A DNA stretch of 9,570 nt from an uncultured Oribacterium sp. (GCA_934279105.1 CAKQWR010000071.1:1-9570); one strand, 5' to 3'. Shown: positions 1 to 6,240, counted from the stretch's first letter. A program made the numbers and translations. Notes: generated by a model not told the origin, from the letters alone.

Positions 1-1
1 G

Positions 2-628
2 CTCTGTGAGCAGGATGCCGATGCACTGGCGGAGACGCTGGACGCAGTGGCGGAGAAGTTCGGTGATCTCCTTCCGGAGATGAAGTGGATCAACTTCGGC
101 GGCGGACACCACATTACGAGACCTGGCTATGACATCGCACGGCTCGAACAGTGCATCCGTCGTGCGCAGGACGCATGGGATGTAACGGTTTATCTCGAGC
201 CGGGCGAAGCCTGTGCACTGAATGCCGGCTTCCTGCTGACCCATGTACTGGACGTCGTGAAAAACGGTGATACGACCATCGCCATACTCGATGCCAGTGC
301 GGCGTGTCACATGCCGGACGTCATCGAGATGCCATACCGCCCGCCACTGCTTCAGGCCGGAGACGCGGGCGAAAAGGCCTGTACGGTCCGCCTCGCCGGA
401 CCGACCTGCCTCGCCGGTGATGTGATCGGCGACTACAGCTTCGACGCAGAACCGAAAATCGGGGATCTCCTCGTTTTCGGCGATATGGCGATCTACACGA
501 CCTGCAAAAACAACACCTTCAACGGCATGCCACTGCCGGGTATTTATACCCGGAAACCGGACGGCCAGACAGAAGAAGTCGTTCATTTCGGCTACCGGGA
601 TTTCAAGTACCGGTTGGGACGGATGTGA
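2..628 (+). CDS. nspC: Carboxynorspermidine decarboxylase, 3' part (5' end outside window)
   Basis: The reading frame is open from base 2, so the GTG at 47 is internal and the true start lies upstream. The 208 residues present are a bit more than half of the roughly 370-380 usual for NspC. NspC is a PLP-dependent decarboxylase of the alanine-racemase fold that converts carboxy(nor)spermidine to (nor)spermidine in the cytoplasm, in the alternative bacterial polyamine route. Visible family signatures are NFGGGHHITR, YLEPGEA (a phosphate-binding region), HMPDVIEMPYRP, the GPTCLAGD segment that carries the likely catalytic Cys and the substrate-contacting acidic residue, and the terminal FGYRDFKYRLG. 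Its usual partner, carboxyspermidine dehydrogenase, would be expected upstream, but this cannot be seen. No classical terminator follows directly; a large palindrome begins 32 bases after the stop. The family call rests on remembered motif patterns and is confident. Confidence 0.93.
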   Translation, partial: LCEQDADALAETLDAVAEKFGDLLPEMKWINFGGGHHITRPGYDIARLEQCIRRAQDAWDVTVYLEPGEACALNAGFLLTHVLDVVKNGDTTIAILDASAACHMPDVIEMPYRPPLLQAGDAGEKACTVRLAGPTCLAGDVIGDYSFDAEPKIGDLLVFGDMAIYTTCKNNTFNGMPLPGIYTRKPDGQTEEVVHFGYRDFKYRLGRM

Positions 629-660
629 TGGTGGACATCCTTTCTACGATGGAAACAGCG

Positions 661-901
661 TAGGCCGTGTGCCCGGAGTGCCTGCCATCCGAAACACAAT
701 ACTCCGAGTACGGAAAAAGCTAAAATCGACCCTGAAGAACCAGTAGGTCCTCCGCAATCGACTGAGTTTCCTTGATGGAAACTCAGTGTTGCGGAGGAGT
801 CTAAGGAAAATCACTCCAACTGGTTCTAGCAGGGGCGATTTTGTTTTTCTGCGCACTCTTCGTATGGTTTCGGATGGCAGGCTCTCCGGGCACACGGTCT
901 A
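661..901. repeat. 241-bp imperfect palindrome: MITE-like element or large structured RNA
   Basis: Bases 661-695 pair with 867-901 with one mismatch (T679/T883) and one G-T pair (664/898). This includes uninterrupted runs of 14 bp (665-678 with 884-897) and 16 bp (680-695 with 867-882). Further in, AAAATCG at 722-728 pairs with 836-842, AGAACCAGT at 736-744 with 819-827, and CCTCCGCAA at 749-757 with 789-797. An 11-bp apical stem (761-771 with 777-787) closes a 5-base loop. Bases 696-721 and 843-866 are recognisably similar but have diverged. The right arm has about 20 extra bases (798-817) with no match on the left. The outer ends are TAGGCC and GGTCTA, so a TA target duplication as in IS630/Tc1-mariner MITEs is possible but unproven. 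No convincing ORF lies inside. It could instead be a long hairpin RNA read through from nspC, or an elaborate terminator, because a T-rich stretch follows the inner stem at 839-849. Confidence 0.85.
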
Positions 902-950
902 AACGGCGGTTCCAGAGGAAGCGTACAGCCACGAGATTTACAAATCGTAA

Positions 951-988
951 TGTTTTCTATATATCTTGTAGTGTTTTCTCGATATAAT
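951..988 (+). promoter_or_regulatory. Probable promoter of the acetyltransferase gene
   Basis: A perfect -10 hexamer TATAAT sits at 983-988, which would start the transcript near 995 and give a leader of about 24 bases. No good -35 is found at 16-18 bp spacing (the hexamer there reads TATATC), so the promoter is either weak or activated. The 8-mer TGTTTTCT occurs at 951-958 and again at 972-979, each followed by an ATATA run, so the second copy lies just upstream of the -10. Confidence 0.55.
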
Positions 989-1018
989 GAGGAAAAATAG
1001 AATGGGAGTGTGGAGAAC

Positions 1019-1522
1019 ATGAGTGAAGAATTTGATATTCGGCATGCGCGTATGGTGGATATCGATGCGATTGCGGCGGTGGAAGCCGAGTGCTTTCCGG
1101 TGGCAGAGGCGGCGACACGGGAGGAATTTGCCGAGCGTATCCGCTACTATGGCGACTATTTCTGGTTGCTGTACGAGGGGGATAAACTGATTTCCTTTGT
1201 GGATGGATTCGTAACAGATGAAGCGGATCTAACAGATGAGATGTATGAACGTGCGGAAATGCATGATGAACACGGTGCGTGGCAGATGATCTTCGGGGTA
1301 AATACCCTGCCGGATTATCGGAAGCGTGGATATGCCGGTCGACTTCTCCGACGGGCCATCGCGGATGCACGTCAGCAGGGACGAAAAGGCGTCGTCCTGA
1401 CCTGCAAGGATCGCCTGGTGCATTACTACGCAGGCTTCGGCTTCATGGATGAAGGCATCAGTGGGTCTACACACGGAAACGTCGAGTGGCATCAGATGCG
1501 ACTGACATTCCCTATCGTCTAG
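1019..1522 (+). CDS. GNAT-family N-acetyltransferase
   Basis: This 167-residue protein has the GCN5-related N-acetyltransferase fold, which transfers an acetyl group from acetyl-CoA to an amine. The acetyl-CoA pyrophosphate loop (motif A) is visible at about residues 94-106 as VNTLPDYRKRGYA, with the R/Q-x-x-G-x-G/A signature R101-G104-A106. It is followed by helix LLRRAIADARQQ and motif B around YYAGFGF (137-143). The N-terminal ECFPVAEAAT (23-32) resembles the arylalkylamine N-acetyltransferase-like subgroup. The substrate cannot be inferred. ATG 1019 is chosen because GGGAG at 1004-1008 is correctly spaced for it; the upstream in-frame GTG at 1010 would directly abut that ribosome site. 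The gene appears monocistronic: it has its own -10 upstream, and a new promoter follows before the next gene. Confidence 0.88.
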   Translation: MSEEFDIRHARMVDIDAIAAVEAECFPVAEAATREEFAERIRYYGDYFWLLYEGDKLISFVDGFVTDEADLTDEMYERAEMHDEHGAWQMIFGVNTLPDYRKRGYAGRLLRRAIADARQQGRKGVVLTCKDRLVHYYAGFGFMDEGISGSTHGNVEWHQMRLTFPIV

Positions 1523-1534
1523 GTGTAGCTTACG

Positions 1535-1562
1535 CAGGCGTCCATCCTCCGGGACACGCCTG
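1535..1562 (+). other. Hairpin after the acetyltransferase gene, possible weak terminator
   Basis: CAGGCGT (1535-1541) pairs with ACGCCTG (1556-1562) around a 14-base loop, 12 bases after the stop codon. Inside it GTCC (1540-1543) can alternatively pair with GGAC (1552-1555). No T-run follows, so it is not a classical intrinsic terminator. It may stabilise the 3' end or act as a Rho-assisted stop. A second small palindrome, CTGAAATTTCAG, lies at 1571-1582. Confidence 0.4.
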
Positions 1563-1631
1563 AAGAACCGCTGAAATTTCAGTGCTTGTATGGATTTCCG
1601 TAGAATGGACGATGGTACATACGGATCACTG

Positions 1632-1640
1632 TGGTATAAT
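1632..1640 (+). promoter_or_regulatory. Extended -10 promoter for the membrane protein gene
   Basis: TGGTATAAT at 1632-1640 is a perfect -10 hexamer (1635-1640) with the TGn extension. The sequence 16-18 bp upstream (around 1611-1617) does not resemble a -35 box, which fits an extended -10 promoter. The predicted start near 1647 leaves a leader of about 80 bases before the ATG at 1726. Confidence 0.6.
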
Positions 1641-1725
1641 CAAAATGTAAACCAAGGTTCTGAACAGATTTTTCTGAAATATAAGCAGCTGGCTACGTTT
1701 AAAATAAGAAGTGGAGGAAATTGCG

Positions 1726-2400
1726 ATGGCAGATGAGCAGATGAGAAATACAACAAGTGCAGGCAGCGCTTCTTCGGCCTCCGCAGGTAGTCCGGTGAAG
1801 CGGGCACCACGGAATGATATAAGTGCTGTACCGAGAACCGAACGCTTACGTCGACCGGCGGATCCAAACGAACTGCTGACGCATAATCAGCCGCCACGTC
1901 GTCCGACCCCGAATCGGACAGAGCCGGAGCGCGCGGGTGTACCGTTGCAGGACATCCGAAAAGAGGATGCATCGAGCTATACCGGTGGTCTCGCTGCAGA
2001 AGAAGCAGCGGCGAAGCAGGCGAAATCTCGTCGCAACAGCGACAGCTTTATACCAGGTGCCGGCTATGAGGGCCCGACCAATGCAGAGCTGATGATCGAA
2101 ATCAAGCGAAACCGCTACATCATGATTACAGTGCTCGTGCTACTGTTCATCATGCTCGTGACCTTCTTCGGCTTCAGTATTTACATTTATCGTACCTTCC
2201 AGATGTATGAGACACAGCTGCAGGATGCATTCGATACCATGGAGAAAATCGACGATATGGTCGGTAAACTTCAGCAGACCTATGCGACCTACAGTGGTCA
2301 GATCGATGACTTCTTCGACACCGTCAGCGAACTGAAAGGTTATGTCGACACCTTCAAGAGTCTTCTCGGTTCGCTTCCGAAGATTCAGCTTCCGTTCTAA
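1726..2400 (+). CDS. Single-pass membrane protein of unknown function
   Basis: I do not recognise this 224-residue protein. Residues 1-125 are hydrophilic and probably disordered: a Ser/Ala-rich start, then an Arg/Pro-rich stretch (about 25-70, including PPRRPTPNRTEP), then a Glu/Ala/Lys segment. A basic patch (KRNR, 127-130) precedes one hydrophobic span at about 131-155. By the positive-inside rule the N-terminus should be cytoplasmic and the last 70 residues outside. That outer part (156-224) has no Cys and many amphipathic heptad-like positions (METQ-like start, DAFDTMEKIDDMVGKL, DDFFDTVSELKGYVDTF), suggesting a short coiled coil. There is no N-terminal signal peptide. ATG 1726 is chosen because GGAGG at 1713-1717 sits 8 bases upstream; the in-frame GTG at 1711 would overlap that site. 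The gene has its own promoter and terminator. A role in the envelope or in protein assembly is possible, but nothing shows it. Confidence 0.8.
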   Translation: MADEQMRNTTSAGSASSASAGSPVKRAPRNDISAVPRTERLRRPADPNELLTHNQPPRRPTPNRTEPERAGVPLQDIRKEDASSYTGGLAAEEAAAKQAKSRRNSDSFIPGAGYEGPTNAELMIEIKRNRYIMITVLVLLFIMLVTFFGFSIYIYRTFQMYETQLQDAFDTMEKIDDMVGKLQQTYATYSGQIDDFFDTVSELKGYVDTFKSLLGSLPKIQLPF

Positions 2401-2413
2401 AAGGTAGAATGAT

Positions 2414-2433
2414 CATACGTATGGAAACGTATG
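2414..2433 (+). other. Small inverted repeat downstream of the membrane protein gene
   Basis: CATACGT (2414-2420) and ACGTATG (2427-2433) form a 7-bp stem with a 6-base loop, 13 bases after the stop codon. No T-run follows. It precedes the real terminator and may only be a 3'-end structure. The remainder of the stretch up to 2488 shows nothing else. Confidence 0.35.
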
Positions 2434-2487
2434 AGACGAAGATAAATGCAGAACAGATGAATAAAGAACATTTCGCTTATCATCACT

Positions 2488-2541
2488 AGAGGGCGGCGTG
2501 CTCCTGAATGTATATCCAGGATGCACGACGCCCTCTTCTTT
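2488..2541 (+). terminator. Intrinsic terminator between convergent genes
   Basis: The left arm 2488-2506 pairs with 2517-2536 through about 18 base pairs, with one mismatch (G2496/A2528) and one bulge (T2522). The loop is about 10 bases, and TTCTTTAT follows. A further T-run lies at 2554-2559. It ends transcription from the membrane protein gene. On the minus strand the flank after the stem is not T-rich, so it probably does not serve the cupin gene well. Confidence 0.8.
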
Positions 2542-2622
2542 ATCGTATGTTCGTTTTTTCTGTGAATCATGCTCCACTGTAGAGTGGCAAGTCGATGTCG
2601 GTGTTCATAAGAGAACGTCGCT

Positions 2623-2976
2623 TTAGTCTTTTACGAAGTCCTCACGATACGGTGCGAAGATGTCGATGAGCTGTCCGGCCTCGAGGCAGACACAGCCATG
2701 CTCGACACCGTCGGTCTTCAGAAGGGTATCGCCCTCGGTGACGATGTGCTTCTCACCATCGATCGTAAACTCGAACTTGCCGGACTTGATATAGGTGATC
2801 TGGGTGTGCGGATGATGGTGAAGCTTACCGATCGCGCCCTCGTCGAAGGTGTTTTCGACGACCATGACGTCGTCAGAATACGCAAGTACGCGCTTCGTAA
2901 CGCCCTCGCCACCGGACTCGGTAACGATGTCCTTATAAAATACCCAACGTTCATTCTTGTGCTCGTGATGTAACAT
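2623..2976 (-). CDS. Small single-domain cupin, KdgF-like
   Basis: This 117-residue protein is one cupin barrel with no signal peptide. Cupin motif 1 is seen at about residues 47-66 (GAIGKLHHHPHTQITYIKSG), with a His cluster at 53-57 and Gln59 where classical motif 1 has Glu. Motif 2 is at about 82-95 (GDTLLKTDGVEHG), with His93 as the third metal histidine. The C-terminus has D105-x-F107-x3-R111 in DIFAPYR. The overall pattern, including the Gln ligand and the D-x-F-x3-R tail, is that of KdgF-type cupins, which linearise 4,5-unsaturated uronates from pectin or alginate breakdown. No uronate or pectin gene is nearby, so this exact activity is an inference and other sugar or small-molecule roles remain open. 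The ATG is set by AAGGAG, 8 bases upstream (plus coordinates 2985-2990). The gene is convergent with the membrane protein gene. Confidence 0.88.
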   Translation of the reverse strand: MLHHEHKNERWVFYKDIVTESGGEGVTKRVLAYSDDVMVVENTFDEGAIGKLHHHPHTQITYIKSGKFEFTIDGEKHIVTEGDTLLKTDGVEHGCVCLEAGQLIDIFAPYREDFVKD

Positions 2977-3008
2977 GATGTGTTCTCCTTTTTATGTCAC
3001 GTAATATT

Positions 3009-3040
3009 AGGGGGACGGATACGAGAGTGTCCGTCCCCTT
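3009..3040 (-). promoter_or_regulatory. GC-rich hairpin in the cupin leader
   Basis: Bases 3009-3019 pair with 3030-3040 (ten Watson-Crick pairs and one G-T pair), loop about 10 bases, with the core GGGGACGGA/TCCGTCCCC. It lies between the predicted cupin start site and its ribosome binding site, and also downstream of the metallophosphatase gene. The minus-strand flank after the stem, CTAATATTACG, is only mildly T-rich. It may be a leaky terminator for the upstream gene, a leader attenuator, or an mRNA-stabilising stem. Short GGGGAC...GTCCCC hairpins of this kind recur between genes in Clostridia (recollection, not tested here). Confidence 0.6.
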
Positions 3041-3059
3041 ACTCCGTATTGTTTTCTCT

Positions 3060-3088
3060 ATTTTAACGCTCGGTGAACCGCTTTACAA
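3060..3088 (-). promoter_or_regulatory. Sigma-A-type promoter of the cupin gene
   Basis: On the minus strand TTGTAA (plus 3083-3088) is followed after exactly 17 bp by TAAAAT (plus 3060-3065). Transcription would begin near 3053 and give a leader of about 77 bases containing the 3009-3040 hairpin. It lies 35 bp downstream of the metallophosphatase stop, so the cupin can be expressed independently of that gene. Confidence 0.65.
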
Positions 3089-3123
3089 GCTACGCACAAC
3101 ATAATAAAAACACCATAATAAAA

Positions 3124-4590
3124 TCATGCCTCTACAACGAGGCGTCCCTCCACTTCACGTGCGAGGTGCTGATTCACCGTGATGTATTCTTCGACGACAT
3201 CGCGGGCAGAGGTGGAGAGTACACTGGTCTTTCCATTTGCTTCCGCTTCTTCGAGGGTGATATCGAGGAACGGCTTCAGATTCGTATAATGATATTTCTG
3301 CATCGCTACGGTGTAGAGCCGGTCCGGATGCAGCGGCTCACCATCGAGCGTCAGCTCACGGAAGGCCTGTGCACTTCTCGACCAGACGATGCGCATACCA
3401 TGTGAGAACTGATAAAATTCCGTGTGCTCGCCGACGAAGGCATCTTCACGGAGAATATGCCGGATCATGCGCTCAAGCTGTGTGCCGGTCACCTTCAGCA
3501 TGTAGACGGCATCGTCATACGGCAGGCACTCGACGAGGTCGCCATAGTGGACCACCGGTCCGAGGGTAAGACTTCGAATCGCGCCGGAGCCCATCAACAT
3601 GAGGTCGATGGCGAAGCTGTCGCGCAGGATATCTGCAATCAGATTGCCGAGCGAGGTTTCCTGATTTCTTTTCGGATGCGTAAGCTCATGCGCGAAACGT
3701 GTCACGATGCGGTCGTACTTCTGCGAGGTGACATCCTTATAGTGTTGAATGAAATTCTCCACCTCACGGTCACGCGGGCAGTGACTGTCATCGATCGGGA
3801 TGATCTGCCAGGTGAAGCTGTCGATGGCATTGAGATCCGTGTCCACCATGATGTCGAAGCGACCGATCTGATTCGTACCGGTACCCGCCTGTACGATGTA
3901 GATGTCATTGACCTTCGCCGGCGCCTCCGGAAGTGTATGGCTGTGCCCGCCGATGATGATGTCCACGCCCCAGTCCGGATCCAGCATCTCGGCCAGCTTT
4001 TTATCCTCTTCGAAGCCGATATGCGTGAGGAGCACGGTGAAGTCGATATCGATGGCATTGTACGCGTTACAGATGTTGCCGACTTCGTGTGCGGCTTCGG
4101 CGATGTCGACGAAGGAACCGATGAGATCGTCACTCTTCGTGGCGGCCAGCACTTCCTCCGTGATGATGCCGATGAACAGAATCTTCATGCCATCGAGCTT
4201 CGATATCCAGTACGGCCGGAACATGCGGCGACCGTTCGACTTGATGTGCAGATTCGCGTTGATGATCGGGAAGTCGGCGCATTTCTCGAGGAACAGGAGA
4301 TGCGCGAGGCCATAATCGACCTCGTGGTTGCCGATGGCAGCGACGTCCGGTCCGACCAGGTTCATGATGCCGATCGTGGAGGTGCCCTTATACTCTGAAT
4401 CGATGACACTGCCCCGGAACATATCGCCCGCGACCGCATAGATCACGTTTTTCTCCTCCCGTCGTACTTTATTGACATAGCCAGAGAGCAGGGATACACC
4501 ACCGACGAGCTTCTCATCAAGCTCCTCCTCGAGAAAATCGCCATGCATATCGTTCGAATGCAGAATCGTCAGCTTTTTCAGGTTCTTCAT
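3124..4590 (-). CDS. Cytosolic 5'-nucleotidase-family metallophosphatase (UshA/YunD-like)
   Basis: This 488-residue, two-domain enzyme likely hydrolyses nucleotides or related phosphate esters. The N-terminal calcineurin-like domain has the full di-metal set: D14 and H16 in HSNDMHG, D56 in AGDMFRGS, N88-H89 in GNHE, H190 in LLTHIGF, and H216/H218 in GGHSH. The C-terminal 5'-nucleotidase domain (about 300-488) begins with TSLGNLIAD (312-320) and contains MGSGAIRS, where many relatives have N-x-G-G-I-R. Unlike UshA it has no signal peptide or anchor, so it should act in the cytosol like Bacillus YunD. The start is set at ATG 4590 by GGAGG, 7 bases upstream; an in-frame ATG at 4638 would place 16 residues over the leader and has no ribosome site. 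It is divergent from sbcD, another metallophosphatase. The true substrate (nucleotides, UDP-sugars, cyclic nucleotides) is not determinable here. Confidence 0.9.
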   Translation of the reverse strand: MKNLKKLTILHSNDMHGDFLEEELDEKLVGGVSLLSGYVNKVRREEKNVIYAVAGDMFRGSVIDSEYKGTSTIGIMNLVGPDVAAIGNHEVDYGLAHLLFLEKCADFPIINANLHIKSNGRRMFRPYWISKLDGMKILFIGIITEEVLAATKSDDLIGSFVDIAEAAHEVGNICNAYNAIDIDFTVLLTHIGFEEDKKLAEMLDPDWGVDIIIGGHSHTLPEAPAKVNDIYIVQAGTGTNQIGRFDIMVDTDLNAIDSFTWQIIPIDDSHCPRDREVENFIQHYKDVTSQKYDRIVTRFAHELTHPKRNQETSLGNLIADILRDSFAIDLMLMGSGAIRSLTLGPVVHYGDLVECLPYDDAVYMLKVTGTQLERMIRHILREDAFVGEHTEFYQFSHGMRIVWSRSAQAFRELTLDGEPLHPDRLYTVAMQKYHYTNLKPFLDITLEEAEANGKTSVLSTSARDVVEEYITVNQHLAREVEGRLVVEA

Positions 4591-4631
4591 ATAAGTGCCT
4601 CCTTTCTTCTGAGGGGGTAATACCAGATATA

Positions 4632-4670
4632 TATTCATATTATATTACAATTTTACATATAATATGAATA
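4632..4670. promoter_or_regulatory. Perfect 14-bp inverted repeat with mirror-image promoter elements
   Basis: TATTCATATTATAT (4632-4645) and its exact complement (4657-4670) flank an 11-base spacer. Because of the symmetry, each strand carries TTCATA, 18 bp, TATAAT: plus at 4634-4639 and 4658-4663, minus at 4663-4668 and 4639-4644. The minus copy is well placed to drive the metallophosphatase gene, with the start near 4632 and a leader of about 42 bases. The plus copy would give sbcD a second, distal promoter. The same repeat could equally be an operator that covers both elements. Confidence 0.65.
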
Positions 4671-4758
4671 AAATTTAATTATCATAATCGAAGCTGTATC
4701 ACTTCAATCGGAGAAACCGCATGTCGGCTGGCTGAATAGGTAGCGAGCAGGCGTGCCA

Positions 4759-4787
4759 TTCACAGGTATCTTCCGATGCGATATAAT
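4759..4787 (+). promoter_or_regulatory. Sigma-A-type promoter of sbcD
   Basis: TTCACA (4759-4764), a 17-bp spacer and TATAAT (4782-4787) make a near-consensus promoter. Transcription would begin near 4794, leaving a leader of about 69 bases. Its -10 overlaps an in-frame ATG at 4776, which argues against that ATG as the sbcD start. Confidence 0.75.
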
Positions 4788-4817
4788 AAGAAGCATCTTC
4801 ACGGTGGACGCTCATTA

Positions 4818-4843
4818 CGGAACAACAGAGGGCGCCTGTTCCG
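4818..4843 (+). other. Hairpin in the sbcD leader
   Basis: CGGAACA (4818-4824) pairs with TGTTCCG (4837-4843). A competing pairing, AACAG (4824-4828) with CTGTT (4836-4840), can also form. It ends 7 bases before the AAAGGA ribosome site (4851-4856), so it could modulate access to that site. No regulatory role is shown. Confidence 0.4.
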
Positions 4844-4862
4844 GACCACGAAAGGATTTGCC

Positions 4863-6179
4863 ATGAAATTCATCCATCTCGCGGATCTTCATATCGGGAA
4901 GCGTGTCAATGCGTTTCCGATGCTGGAGGATCAGCGTTACATTTTAAAACAGATTCTTACGATCTTGCGTGAGGAGCAGCCGGATGGCGGTGTCATCCTC
5001 GCCGGTGATATCTACGACAAGGCGATTCCGAGTGCGGAAGCGGTCGAGCTGTTCGACGAATTCCTCTACCAGCTTGCCGCGCTGAAGCTGCGGGTGTTCA
5101 TCATCGCGGGCAACCACGACTCGCCGGAGCGCATCGCCTTCGGAAACCGTCTCATGGACCACGCCGGTATCTATCTGTCGCCGGTGTATGATGGCCACGT
5201 GAAGCGCATTACCTGCCTCGATGCCGCATCTGCATCCACCTGTCCGCCGGTCGATGTCTATCTTCTGCCGTTTCTGAAGCCGGCGAATGTCCGTCGTTTC
5301 TATCCGGATGAGACCATCGAGAGCTACACGGATGCGATGCGAATCGCCATCGCGCATATGGACATCGATCCGACACACCGGAATCTCATCGTGACGCATC
5401 AGTTTGTAAGCGGTGCGAGCCGCTCTGACTCAGAGGATATCTCTGTCGGCGGTACGGATAACGTCGATGCATCGGTGTTCGCACCGTTTGATTACGTCGC
5501 ACTCGGTCATCTGCACGGACCGCAGCAGGTCCGTTTCCGGTCAGCACCGGATGCCAATGCTGCTGATCAGGATACAAGCTCGGAAGCAGTGATACATGCC
5601 CTCCTGTCCGCCGATGCGGATTCGGAAGTATCCTCGACTGACCATTCGGAAAGCAGCGCATCAGCGGTAAAAACCATGACCGCTGGTCCGGTGATCCGTT
5701 ATTCCGGTACGCCACTGAAATACAGTTTCTCGGAGGCACGCCATCATAAGTCTGTGACGATCGTCGAAATCGGTGCGAAGAAAGCAGATGGCACGACGGA
5801 CGTCTGCATTGACACGCGGGAACTGAAGCCGATGCATGACATGCGGGAGATCCGCGGCAGTTATGAGGAACTCACGCTGCGCGCGAATTACGAGGGCACG
5901 GCGACGGACGATTATATGCACGTGACGCTTACCGATGAAATCGAGGTTCCGGACGCGGCACGTCATCTGCAGGTAATCTATCCGAACCTGATGAAGCTCG
6001 ACTATGATAACGCGCGGACGCGCGGACAGGGCGACGAAGGCCTGGAACTCGAAGCGCTCGAGGAGAAGTCACCGCTCGACCTGTTTTCAGAGCTTTTCGA
6101 AAAGCAGAATCATAAGGAGATGACCGAGGAGCAGGCACGTTACGTACAGGCACAGATGGAGAAAATCTGGGAAGCATAG
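4863..6179 (+). CDS. sbcD: Exonuclease subunit SbcD (Mre11-like)
   Basis: This 438-residue protein is the nuclease subunit of SbcCD, which cuts hairpins and processes blocked or double-strand DNA ends, working on nucleoid DNA with SbcC. Mre11-type metallophosphatase motifs run in order: D8 and H10 in ADLHIG, D49 in AGDIYD, N84-H85-D86 in GNHDSPER, H179 in VTHQ, and H216/H218 in GHLHG. The capping domain and the C-terminal SbcC-binding region follow. Residues about 226-276 (bases 5538-5690) are a Ser/Ala/Asp-rich, low-complexity insertion between GHLHGPQ and RYSGTPLKYSFSE, which are normally separated by only a short loop. ATG 4863 is chosen because it has AAAGGA just upstream and yields the standard MKFIHLADLHIG start; the ATG at 4776 overlaps the promoter. 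sbcC follows after 173 bp on the same strand with no terminator between them. Confidence 0.95.
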   Translation: MKFIHLADLHIGKRVNAFPMLEDQRYILKQILTILREEQPDGGVILAGDIYDKAIPSAEAVELFDEFLYQLAALKLRVFIIAGNHDSPERIAFGNRLMDHAGIYLSPVYDGHVKRITCLDAASASTCPPVDVYLLPFLKPANVRRFYPDETIESYTDAMRIAIAHMDIDPTHRNLIVTHQFVSGASRSDSEDISVGGTDNVDASVFAPFDYVALGHLHGPQQVRFRSAPDANAADQDTSSEAVIHALLSADADSEVSSTDHSESSASAVKTMTAGPVIRYSGTPLKYSFSEARHHKSVTIVEIGAKKADGTTDVCIDTRELKPMHDMREIRGSYEELTLRANYEGTATDDYMHVTLTDEIEVPDAARHLQVIYPNLMKLDYDNARTRGQGDEGLELEALEEKSPLDLFSELFEKQNHKEMTEEQARYVQAQMEKIWEA

Positions 6180-6240
6180 GACGGGACGCGTACAGATCGA
6201 GCATGATCGGAGAACATCGGATACTGTGCGGCATGCGGAA

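Noticed and set aside
644..895. An 83-codon minus-strand open frame covering the palindrome
   Set aside because: It is set by the palindrome arms, lacks a clear ribosome site and has a highly basic composition with no recognisable domain.
661..901. 6S RNA as an explanation for the long hairpin
   Set aside because: The near-perfect 35-position outer stem and the 241-base length do not fit the shorter, bulged 6S fold with its central bubble, and no promoter for an independent RNA is evident.
2574..2587. CCACT/AGTGG hairpin downstream of the cupin gene as its terminator
   Set aside because: The stem is only 5 bp and the minus-strand flank lacks a T-run.
3424..4398. A 324-codon plus-strand open frame opposite the metallophosphatase gene
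   Set aside because: Same codon-register explanation. The minus-strand protein carries the complete metallophosphatase motif set.
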